Notes under the pieces: generated by a model
What the model saw: only the letters and a program-made list of their open reading frames with translations
Database searches by the model: none
Told to the model about the DNA's origin: nothing
From: an uncultured Clostridia bacterium
Lineage (GTDB): Bacteria > Bacillota_A > Clostridia > TANB77 > CAG-508
Reading direction: 5' to 3'
NCBI GenBank assembly: GCA_944392525.1
Contig: CALXXB010000068.1
Span: 1-6,043 of the forward strand
DNA: 6,043 nucleotides
Shown: piece after piece, positions 1 through 5,611 of the stretch
Position numbering within the stretch: position 1 is the first letter of the stretch
Layout: every line of letters starts with the position of its first letter
Program-made: the position numbers and the translations under genes

Positions 1-2024
1 TCTGTTGTCATAAGTGGAACTGCTTGACGTTGCATGTTAGCACCCATAAGAGCTCTTTTTGCATCATCATGCTCTAAAAATGGAATCATAGCAGCTGCAA
101 CTGATACTAATTGTTTTGGTGATACATCTACATATTGTACTTTGTCGTTATCAACTTCTATTATTTCATTTCTACGTCTTACTCTTACTCTCTTATGTAC
201 AAAATGTCCATCTTCATCAACTGGTTCAGATGCTTGAGCTATAATATAGTTATCTTCTACATCTGCACTCATATATTCTACTTCATCTGTTAATGTATGA
301 GTTTCTGGATCAACTTTTCTATATGGTGTTTCAATAAATCCATATTCGTTAATTTGTGCAAATGATGAAAGTGCTGATATAAGTCCAATGTTTGGTCCTT
401 CTGGAGATTCAATTGGACATAATCTACCATAGTGTGTATAGTGAACGTCACGTACTTCGAATCCAGCTCTTTCTCTTGTTAAACCTCCAGGTCCTAATGC
501 TGAAATTCTTCTCTTATGTGTTAATTCTGATAATGGGTTTGTTTGATCCATGAATTGTGACAATTGTGAACTTCCAAAGAATTCTCTTATTGCTGATGTA
601 ATAGGTTTTGTGTTAATTAATGTTTGTGGTGTTACTACATCTAAATCTTGTATTGTCATTCTTTCACGAACAACTCTTTCTAATCTTGTTAAACCGATTC
701 TAAATTGATTTTGTAATAATTCTCCAACGCAACGAATTCTACGGTTTGCTAAGTGGTCTATGTCATCTGCTGTTCCTAATCCATGAGAAAGGTTAAATAA
801 GAAGTTTACAGATGATAACATATCTTCTGTAGTAATATGTTTTGGTACCAATTCATCTATTCTTTCTTCTATTGTCTTAACTAAATCTTTCTCGTCTGTA
901 TTTTCTATAATATTTTGTAAAACATTATAATTAACAGCTTCTTTAATATGTAATTTACTCAAATCTACATTTGGTAATACCTTGTGAATATCTACTGTAC
1001 CATTTCCTATTATTCTTATTTGTTTATCTAAGTACATAATATCAACTGTATTAATACCAGCATTTTGAATATCTTCTGCAACTTCGTCTCCTATAACTTC
1101 TCCTGCTTGTACAAAAACTTCTCCTGTTTCGCTGTCTACTATGTCTGTTGCTGCAACTTTTCCTTTTATTCTTGATGCTAATGATAATTTTTGGTTGAAT
1201 TTATATCTACCAACTTTTGCTAAATCATATCTCTTATTATCAAAGAATAATCCATTAAATAAGTTTCTTGCAGCATCAACTGTAGGAAGTTCTCCTGGTC
1301 TTAATTTCTTATAGATTTCTATTAATGCTTCATCTTGTTCTTTTATTGTGTCTTTGTTAAGTGTTGCTTTTAACATTTCCTCGTCTCCAAAGAAATCAAG
1401 CATTTGACTATCTGTTGCTAGTCCTATTGATCTTAATAAAGTTGTGATTGGCACTTTTCTTGTTCTGTCAACACGTACCCAGAAAATATCATTTCCATCT
1501 GTTTCATATTCAAGCCATGCTCCTCTTAAAGGCATAACTGTAGATGTATATGTTTTCTTTCCTGTTTTTGTGTCAAATTCTTCTCCATAGTAGCATCCTG
1601 GTGAACGTACTAACTGGCTTACTACAACTCTTTCTGCACCATTTATGATAAATGTTCCACTATCTGTCATAAGTGGGAAATCACCTAAATAAATTTCTTG
1701 TTCTTTAATTTCACCTGTCTCACGGTTAATTAATCTTACTTTAACGTGTAATCTTGCAGAATATGTTGCATCTCTTTCTTTTGCTTCTTCTACTGAATAT
1801 TTTGTTTTGTCCTCCATGTAATAATCGAAAAATTCAAGAACTAAATTTCCAGAATAATCTTCAATTGGTGAAATATCTCTTAATACTTCTCCTAATCCTT
1901 CTTTTATAAAATAATCATATGAATCTTTTTGGACTTTAATAAGATTAGGCATTTCGATAAAATCGCCAACTTTTGCGAAATCCTTACGAGAAGATTTCTC
2001 GTGGTTAATTTCTCTTATTTTCAA
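1..2024 (-). CDS. rpoB: RNA polymerase beta subunit, N-terminal 674 residues (partial, runs off left edge)
   Basis: This is the beta subunit of DNA-dependent RNA polymerase. The translation is open from a TTG start at 2024-2022 to the window edge, 674 complete codons plus two bases, a little over half of a usual Bacillota beta (about 1,200 residues). Visible landmarks are the N-terminal block with [15 protein letters not shown] (residues 25-39), the beta-1 block [20 protein letters not shown] (124-143), the rifampicin region [20 protein letters not shown] (484-503) followed by [20 protein letters not shown], and [13 protein letters not shown] (536-548). No large lineage insertion is seen. The TTG is chosen because GAGGTGA lies 5 nt upstream and no ATG occurs in frame before residue 25; a GTG at 2033-2031 lies inside that ribosome binding site. 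The gene has its own promoter and a long leader; rplL is not immediately upstream. Residue 144 is Cys in SPGCYY, where E. coli has V146. Confidence 0.98.
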   Translation of the reverse strand, partial: MKIREINHEKSSRKDFAKVGDFIEMPNLIKVQKDSYDYFIKEGLGEVLRDISPIEDYSGNLVLEFFDYYMEDKTKYSVEEAKERDATYSARLHVKVRLINRETGEIKEQEIYLGDFPLMTDSGTFIINGAERVVVSQLVRSPGCYYGEEFDTKTGKKTYTSTVMPLRGAWLEYETDGNDIFWVRVDRTRKVPITTLLRSIGLATDSQMLDFFGDEEMLKATLNKDTIKEQDEALIEIYKKLRPGELPTVDAARNLFNGLFFDNKRYDLAKVGRYKFNQKLSLASRIKGKVAATDIVDSETGEVFVQAGEVIGDEVAEDIQNAGINTVDIMYLDKQIRIIGNGTVDIHKVLPNVDLSKLHIKEAVNYNVLQNIIENTDEKDLVKTIEERIDELVPKHITTEDMLSSVNFLFNLSHGLGTADDIDHLANRRIRCVGELLQNQFRIGLTRLERVVRERMTIQDLDVVTPQTLINTKPITSAIREFFGSSQLSQFMDQTNPLSELTHKRRISALGPGGLTRERAGFEVRDVHYTHYGRLCPIESPEGPNIGLISALSSFAQINEYGFIETPYRKVDPETHTLTDEVEYMSADVEDNYIIAQASEPVDEDGHFVHKRVRVRRRNEIIEVDNDKVQYVDVSPKQLVSVAAAMIPFLEHDDAKRALMGANMQRQAVPLMTT
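495..575 (-). other. Rifampicin-resistance-determining region of rpoB (residues 484-510)
   Basis: This segment aligns without gaps to E. coli beta 507-533 (offset 23). The residues most often mutated to resistance are all the susceptible type: Q490 (E. coli Q513), D493 (D516), S499 (S522), H503 (H526), R506 (R529), S508 (S531) and L510 (L533). T495 replaces E. coli N518, which is usual in Bacillota. The sequence therefore predicts no classical cluster I rifampicin resistance. Confidence 0.93.
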
Positions 2025-2029
2025 AAAAA

Positions 2030-2036
2030 TCACCTC
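2030..2036 (-). promoter_or_regulatory. Ribosome binding site deciding the TTG start of rpoB
   Basis: GAGGTGA on the minus strand is followed by a run of T and then TTG at 2024-2022, a spacing of 5 nt. There is no competing ATG with a binding site, so the start codon is the weak UUG, as is also known for Bacillus subtilis rpoB. Confidence 0.85.
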
Positions 2037-2068
2037 ATAAAATATATTAAGCAGAAAAAATATATTTT

Positions 2069-2177
2069 TTAAAAGAAGTCCTTCTCAGAATTCAAATCGC
2101 TTGTCTAAGTTTTAAGATTGTCTGCTCTTGCAACCTTAATCCTTAGGGCTCCTTGAATTTGATTCCTCTCCTTTTAA
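2069..2177 (-). ncRNA. Candidate structured RNA domain in the rpoB leader
   Basis: Read on the minus strand, this segment folds by eye into one long arm. P0 is UUAAAAGGAG (2177-2168) with CUUCUUUUAA (2078-2069), 10 pairs with one G-U. P1 is AAUUCAAG (2159-2152) with UUUGAAUU (2096-2089), 8 pairs with one G-U. A tandem GA/GA follows (2151-2150 and 2098-2097), then two G-C pairs (2149-2148 with 2100-2099). P2 is CUAAG (2146-2142) with CUUAG (2109-2105). After a GA/AA internal loop, P3 is UUAAGGUUG (2139-2131) with CAAUCUUAA (2120-2112), capped by the 10-nt loop CAAGAGCAGA. It is less AT-rich than its flanks, has no usable ORF, and ends about 45 nt before the rpoB start. Pairing is seen in the sequence; a regulatory role is inferred. 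A lacto-rpoB RNA motif is known upstream of rpoB in Lactobacillales, but I cannot confirm homology. Confidence 0.55.
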
Positions 2178-2388
2178 TTTTAAACTTTAGAATAAAAATT
2201 TAGAATGGATTTTTAAATTTATGTTTCCTGTAAAAAAGACAATAAAAAAGCAATCGAAAAAATCCTGTTTTTTCAACTCCTTTTATGCTATTTTATTAGG
2301 TTTTAACTAATATTTTCTCTTTCTATTTTAACCACCCTATCTAAATATTTTGGGTATAAAAATCCATTTTTAGTAAATTCTAAACAAT

Positions 2389-2417
2389 AGTTTATCACAA
2401 ACCAAAGCTCAAGTCAA
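2389..2417 (-). promoter_or_regulatory. Sigma-A-type promoter for rpoB
   Basis: The minus strand shows -35 TTGACT (2417-2412), a 17-nt spacer, and -10 TAAACT (2394-2389), close to the TTGACA-17-TATAAT consensus. Upstream of the -35 are A/T tracts that could act as an UP element. It lies just beyond the terminator of the preceding unit, so it is the likely source of rpoB transcription. The start point is predicted at about 2382-2380. Confidence 0.75.
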
Positions 2418-2524
2418 GCTATTTCCGTAGGTTTTTTTAAGTTTTTTACAAAATTATTACAGTTAATTTATCGCCTTCATTTATTATACTATCTTTTATT
2501 TTTTATTTCTTTATTTTAAAAAGA

Positions 2525-2564
2525 AAAAACTATTAAAATATCTTTTAGTATTTTAATAGTTTTT
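2525..2564 (-). terminator. Rho-independent terminator of the Nudix-xth-AI-2E unit
   Basis: A perfect 16-bp inverted repeat (2525-2540 and 2549-2564) surrounds an 8-nt loop. On the minus strand the outer arm ends in a T-rich tract continuing to about 2513. The stem is almost all A-T with one G-C pair per arm, but it is long and sits 36 bp after the stop of the membrane-protein gene. Its symmetry (A-run before, T-run after on both strands) would allow bidirectional action, though no plus-strand gene is in view. Confidence 0.8.
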
Positions 2565-2599
2565 ATATAATCTTTTTCTAATTTTTTACTATTTTACAT

Positions 2600-3745
2600 T
2601 TATTCTTCACTCAGTTTTTGATTCTTCTTAACAGCTAATCTATAATCCACAAAGTCTTCTATAAGTATCTTTATAATAGCGATAACAGGAACAGCTAGGA
2701 ACATACCAAGAATTCCAAAATAAGCTCCACCTATTGTTACTGCAAAAAGTACTAAAATTGGGCTAATCTTTAATGATTTACCAACAATCTTTGGATTAAT
2801 AATATTAGCATCAATTTGTTGTAAAATAATTACTACCACAAGCATCCAAATAGCTTGAGAAAGACCTCCTGTAATTAAAGTAATAATAGCTGAAATACCT
2901 ACTGCAATAATTGCTCCAACAAAAGGTATCATATTAAATATGCCTATGAAGAATCCAAGAAGTGGTGCATATCTAACTCCCATAATGCTCATTGCAATTG
3001 TAACTAAAATTCCTACAACTACAGCATCTAAAAATTGACTTGCAATAAATTTAAAGAAAATCTCATTTGAATGTTTATAATATTTGTCAATATTTTTATA
3101 AGTTCTTTCTTTAAATATCGCTTCAGCAAATCTCTTTACAAAAGTTAAAATTTTTCCTCTTTCTGCTAAAACATATATAGAAACGATTACAGCAACAAAA
3201 ACATCTACAATTCCTGTAACTGCACTTATTGCTCCTGATATGTATTCCATAACTCTATCAAAGTTAAAATATTCTCTTAAGTCAATGTGCTGAATACTTT
3301 CAATAAAATCATTTACTTGTTCACTTTTTAATATAGAATCATCTGGTAAGCTATTATATCTCTCTATTGCCGTTTCATAATAACTCTGAATATTACTTAC
3401 AAAATCCACTATACTATCCCATACAACAGGGAATATAAAACTAAACAAAATAACTATAATTGCTACAATTATTAAATAAACTGTAATAATACTAAAAGTT
3501 CTTGCTCTTTTCTTCAACAGTTTTATCTTACTTCTTCTAAAAAAAGTTTCAAACTTCCTACATGGCATATATAATATATAAGCAATAAAAATACCAACAA
3601 AGAATGGTGCTAAAACACTTAAGAAGTTACCAATAACATCTGTTACTGCTGTAAAATTATCTAAACATTTATATATGATAATAAGTGCTAATCCTAATAA
3701 AAACCAATATCCCCATCTTCTTATTTGTTCTTTTTTATTATTCAT
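2600..3745 (-). CDS. AI-2E family transporter (TqsA/PerM/YdiK-like membrane protein)
   Basis: This 381-residue integral membrane protein belongs to the AI-2E transporter family (Pfam PF01594). Hydrophobic spans are visible near residues 11-28, 38-58, 83-107, 172-194, 233-256, 258-282, 283-310 and 328-362. A polar region (about 108-170) between the third and fourth spans is typical of the family. The family signature is clear in the C-terminal half: FNMIPFVGAIIAV (270-282), then DANIINPKIVGKSLKISP (312-329) and GGAYFGILGMFLAVPVIAII (339-358). Members have been linked to autoinducer-2 export (E. coli TqsA) or, in other bacteria, Na+/H+ antiport; the substrate cannot be read from sequence. ATG at 3745 is preceded by AGGGAGGT at good spacing. 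It starts 22 nt after the xth stop and is the last gene of the unit, before the hairpin at 2525-2564. Any functional link to the repair genes upstream is not evident. Confidence 0.93.
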   Translation of the reverse strand: MNNKKEQIRRWGYWFLLGLALIIIYKCLDNFTAVTDVIGNFLSVLAPFFVGIFIAYILYMPCRKFETFFRRSKIKLLKKRARTFSIITVYLIIVAIIVILFSFIFPVVWDSIVDFVSNIQSYYETAIERYNSLPDDSILKSEQVNDFIESIQHIDLREYFNFDRVMEYISGAISAVTGIVDVFVAVIVSIYVLAERGKILTFVKRFAEAIFKERTYKNIDKYYKHSNEIFFKFIASQFLDAVVVGILVTIAMSIMGVRYAPLLGFFIGIFNMIPFVGAIIAVGISAIITLITGGLSQAIWMLVVVIILQQIDANIINPKIVGKSLKISPILVLFAVTIGGAYFGILGMFLAVPVIAIIKILIEDFVDYRLAVKKNQKLSEE

Positions 3746-3767
3746 TAAAGACCTCCCTAGAACTTTT

Positions 3768-4523
3768 CTATTCTTTTATTTCTAATCCAACTGGACAATG
3801 ATCGCTTCCCATTACTTCTGAATAAATACTTGCTTCTTTTATCTTATCTTTAATATCTTCAGATACTATGAAATAATCAATTCTCCATCCTACATTTTTC
3901 TCTCTTGCTTTTCTCATATAAGACCACCAACTATATGCATCTTTTTTGTCAGGATATAAATATCTAAACGTATCTACAAAACCCGCATCTAATAATTCTG
4001 TCATCTTATTTCTTTCTTCAATTGTAAATCCCGCATTGTGTGTATTTGTTTTAGGATTTTTTAAATCTATTTCCTTATGAGCTACATTTAAATCTCCACA
4101 CATAATAACTGGCTTTGTCTTATTTAAATTTAATAAATACTTTCTAATTTCATCTTCCCATATTTGTCTATAGTCTAGTCTTTCTAATTCTCTCTTAGAA
4201 TTAGGTGTGTATATATTTACTAAAAAGAATTTATCAAACTCTAAAGTAATAACTCTTCCTTCTTTATCATGCTCTTCTATTCCTATACCATATTTAACAG
4301 ATAAAGGTTTTATCTTAGTAAATACTGCTGTCCCTGAATACCCTTTTTTCTCTGCACTATTCCAAAAACTTTCATAACCATCATATTCTAAATCAACTTG
4401 ACCTTCTTGACACTTTGTTTCTTGAATACAAAATACATCTGCATCAACTTCTTTGAAGAAATCATCAAATCCTTTATTTAAACATGCTCTTATTCCATTT
4501 ACATTCCAAGATACTAATTTCAT
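3768..4523 (-). CDS. xth: Exodeoxyribonuclease III / AP endonuclease (ExoIII/APE1 family)
   Basis: This 251-residue enzyme is the base-excision-repair AP endonuclease that cleaves 5' to abasic sites and removes 3'-blocking groups. It has a single endonuclease/exonuclease/phosphatase fold of the length typical for B. subtilis ExoA (about 252 residues). All active-site motifs are intact: SWNVNG with N7, QETK with the metal-binding E35, NIYTPN with Y105, GDLNVAH with D144 and N146, GWRIDYF with D216, and GSDHCPV with the D241/H242 pair. QETKCQEG (34-41) and SWWSYMRKAREKNVGWRIDY (198-217) match the usual DNA-binding and catalytic loops of the family. ATG at 4523 follows AGGAGG at about 7 nt. It lies 33 nt after the Idi/YfcD-like Nudix gene and 22 nt before the AI-2E gene, so it is almost certainly co-transcribed. 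The partner genes suggest a unit dealing with damaged nucleotides and abasic sites (inference). Confidence 0.96.
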   Translation of the reverse strand: MKLVSWNVNGIRACLNKGFDDFFKEVDADVFCIQETKCQEGQVDLEYDGYESFWNSAEKKGYSGTAVFTKIKPLSVKYGIGIEEHDKEGRVITLEFDKFFLVNIYTPNSKRELERLDYRQIWEDEIRKYLLNLNKTKPVIMCGDLNVAHKEIDLKNPKTNTHNAGFTIEERNKMTELLDAGFVDTFRYLYPDKKDAYSWWSYMRKAREKNVGWRIDYFIVSEDIKDKIKEASIYSEVMGSDHCPVGLEIKE

Positions 4524-4556
4524 TTATATCCTCCTATTTTGTTTTTTCTTATTAAT

Positions 4557-5060
4557 CTATTTACTAAAATTTTCAATTAAATCTATAAGCATCTCATAAT
4601 ATAGATTTACGCTTCCCGAAACCTCTTTATCATCAATCATCCTTTTTAACTCATCTTTATTGACCCATTTCACATCAGAAACTTCTTCCTTTTGCATAAC
4701 AACATCTTTTAAATCTACATTTTGCTTCGCAAGCCATACATCTACAAAACTATGATATCTTTTAAATGAAAGCATAAATTCCATATTATCTTTATTTAAG
4801 TCTATTCCTAATTCTTCTTTTACCTCTCTTAGAGCTCCTTGTAGTGAAGTTTCTCCAGAATCTACGGCTCCTCCTGTTTGAGACCACATGTTAGGATTTA
4901 TTTTTTTATATGGTGATCTCTTTTGAATTAGAAATTGATTTTTATCATTCATTATACATACATGTACATATTGGCAATATTCCCCATCTATTCTTTCATA
5001 TCTATCAGCTTTCTTATTTAAAGGTTCTTTCCTTTTATTTAACTTATCTACTATTTCCAT
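4557..5060 (-). CDS. Nudix hydrolase, Idi/YfcD-like
   Basis: This 167-residue protein is a Nudix hydrolase with a perfect Nudix box from G64 to I86: G-x5-E70-x7-R78-E79-V-K-E82-E83-L-G85-I86, giving the Mg2+-binding glutamates. The N-terminus (EIVDKLNKRKEP ... YCQYVHVCIMN) and the FLIQKRSPYKKINPNMWSQT block (43-62) resemble the YfcD / DR0079 branch, related in fold to isopentenyl-diphosphate isomerase. Those proteins are not true Idi enzymes; they hydrolyse nucleoside or other diphosphates, and the substrate here is unknown. The C-terminal VKWVNKDELKRM is the usual closing strand and helix. Its AGGAG binding site (5071-5067) overlaps the TAG stop of the preceding Nudix gene (5072-5070), leaving 9 nt between coding regions, which suggests translational coupling. 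Assignment to Nudix is firm, subfamily moderately so. Confidence 0.93.
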   Translation of the reverse strand: MEIVDKLNKRKEPLNKKADRYERIDGEYCQYVHVCIMNDKNQFLIQKRSPYKKINPNMWSQTGGAVDSGETSLQGALREVKEELGIDLNKDNMEFMLSFKRYHSFVDVWLAKQNVDLKDVVMQKEEVSDVKWVNKDELKRMIDDKEVSGSVNLYYEMLIDLIENFSK

Positions 5061-5066
5061 TATTTA

Positions 5067-5072
5067 CTCCTA
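5067..5072 (-). promoter_or_regulatory. Ribosome binding site overlapping the upstream stop codon
   Basis: On the minus strand TAGGAG contains both the stop codon of the first Nudix gene (TAG, 5072-5070) and the AGGAG binding site of the second, 6 nt before its ATG at 5060. Ribosomes finishing the first gene could start the second directly. Confidence 0.8.
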
Positions 5073-5489
5073 ATTATTATTTATAATACCATTAACTCTA
5101 TCTTTTAGATTAGCCCACATTTTTTTTAAATTGTCATATGTAAGTAAATCATTTACTTCATCAACATTTTTCCAAATAAGATTTTCTCTATCCTTTAATG
5201 CTATATCTTTAGAAGTCTCTCCATCATCAATTGCTAAATAATAATATGTTTCTACATCTTTTTCTTTTCCTGAACTATATCTATCAATTGCAATTACTTC
5301 ATTGTCTATCAAATGATTCTTTCTTAATGTTTCTTCTTCTGTTTCTCTTACAGCACATTCTGAAAGAGTTTCTCCTTCTTCTAAATGTCCTTTTGGGAAT
5401 GAATAGTCATCTTGATCTTCTCTGTAAACTAAACCTACTTTCTTATTTTCTAAATTAATTAATATTGTTCCTGCTTTTTTAATACTCAT
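5070..5489 (-). CDS. Nudix hydrolase, MutT/Ap4A-hydrolase-like (FPKGH type)
   Basis: This 139-residue Nudix hydrolase is the first gene of the four-gene unit. It opens with KKAGTILIN, then LVYREDQDDYSFPKGHLEEG; the FPKGH stretch is typical of the Ap4A-hydrolase/RppH-like branch, whose members cut dinucleoside polyphosphates or oxidised nucleotides. The Nudix box is G34-x5-E40-x7-R48-E49-T-E-E52-E53, so the metal-binding glutamates are present, but the final Gly-hydrophobic pair is replaced by L55-R56. The start is ATG 5489-5487, because AGGAGGAG lies immediately upstream. A longer frame beginning at TTG 5540 would add 17 residues, but that TTG is part of the -35 box and those codons encode the -10 and ribosome binding site. 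The exact substrate cannot be told from sequence. Confidence 0.92.
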   Translation of the reverse strand: MSIKKAGTILINLENKKVGLVYREDQDDYSFPKGHLEEGETLSECAVRETEEETLRKNHLIDNEVIAIDRYSSGKEKDVETYYYLAIDDGETSKDIALKDRENLIWKNVDEVNDLLTYDNLKKMWANLKDRVNGIINNN

Positions 5490-5511
5490 AATCTCCTCCT
5501 TAATATTTAAT

Positions 5512-5540
5512 ATTTTACTATAAAATAGTAAAAATATCAA
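5512..5540 (-). promoter_or_regulatory. Sigma-A-type promoter of the Nudix-Nudix-xth-AI-2E unit
   Basis: The minus strand has TTGATA (5540-5535), a 17-nt spacer and TAAAAT (5517-5512), followed by a short leader with AGGAGGAG (5500-5493). The predicted start near 5505 gives a leader of about 15 nt. It lies just downstream of the terminator of the 3D-domain gene, so it is the natural promoter for the four-gene unit. Confidence 0.7.
5513..5533 (-). repeat. Inverted repeat inside the Nudix-unit promoter, candidate operator
   Basis: TTTTACTAT (5533-5525) and ATAGTAAAA (5521-5513) are perfect 9-bp arms separated by TTT. The repeat fills the promoter spacer and covers most of the -10 box, the classic place for a repressor dimer to block RNA polymerase. 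It does not match an operator I can name, and the DNA here is AT-rich, so chance is possible. Confidence 0.4.
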
Positions 5541-5560
5541 TTTTATTATTATATTATTTA

Positions 5561-5589
5561 AAAGACAGCCTATAAATTAGACTGTCTTT
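5561..5589 (-). terminator. Hairpin terminator after the G5/3D-domain gene
   Basis: On the minus strand AAAGACAGUCUA (5589-5578) pairs with UAGGCUGUCUUU (5572-5561) over 12 pairs including one G-U, with a 5-nt loop, followed by a short T/A-rich tail. On the plus strand the same G-U position is a C/A mismatch, so it is built for minus-strand transcripts. It begins 22 nt after the stop of the 3D-domain gene. Confidence 0.8.
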
Positions 5590-5611
5590 CAATTTTCATA
5601 TTCAATTAATT

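Larger units (their letters stand above)
2025..2382 (-). other. Long 5' untranslated leader of rpoB
   Basis: From the predicted transcription start (about 2382-2380) to the TTG start the leader is about 355 nt, far longer than needed for a binding site. Besides the structured domain at 2177-2069 it holds: a 12-nt arm at 2368-2357 perfectly complementary to 2215-2204; a hairpin at 2312-2294 (TATTAG/CTAATA); an AU-rich hairpin at 2276-2254 (UUGAAAAAA/UUUUUUCGA, loop CAGGA) followed by two U6 runs (2249-2244 and 2237-2232); and a 16-nt palindrome AAAAAATATATTTTTT at 2070-2055. I see no convincing leader peptide: a TTG-started 29-codon frame from 2276 directly abuts GGAG with no spacing. Confidence 0.6.

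Noticed and set aside
34..237. A 67-codon plus-strand frame
   Set aside because: It lies wholly inside rpoB in antisense, has no binding site, and its translation is low-complexity Ser/Thr/Leu-rich, as expected from a complement frame.
2071..2086. GAGAAGGACUUCUUUU as an intrinsic terminator just before rpoB
   Set aside because: Only a 4-5 bp stem is possible with a GGAC loop and a short U-run. The 3' half pairs better as P0 of the larger leader structure.
2069..2177. Identification as the ribosomal protein L10 leader
   Set aside because: The L10 leader precedes rplJ, and the sequence elements I recall for that family are not evident here; rplJ is also absent from the window.
2187..2276. A 29-codon leader peptide (TTG start at 2276)
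   Set aside because: The GGAG directly abuts the TTG with no spacing, and the Phe/Lys-rich product reflects the AT-rich hairpin DNA.
2322..2340. AGGGTGGT in the rpoB leader as a T-box riboswitch
   Set aside because: Only the first part of the T-box consensus matches; the ACCGCG half, a specifier hairpin and a terminator partner are not seen, and rpoB is not a T-box target.
2483..2488. A TATAAT on the minus strand as a second rpoB promoter
   Set aside because: No -35-like sequence is found 16-18 nt upstream, where the terminator's T-tract and A-rich DNA lie. TATAAT-like strings are frequent in such AT-rich DNA.
5231..5458. A 75-codon plus-strand frame
   Set aside because: It is antisense to the first Nudix gene and its Leu/Phe-rich product reflects the complement of Glu/Lys/Asp codons.
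5490..5540. An N-terminal extension of the first Nudix gene starting at TTG 5540
   Set aside because: The added codons cover the -35 box, the -10 box and the AGGAGGAG ribosome binding site of the ATG at 5489, and no binding site precedes the TTG.
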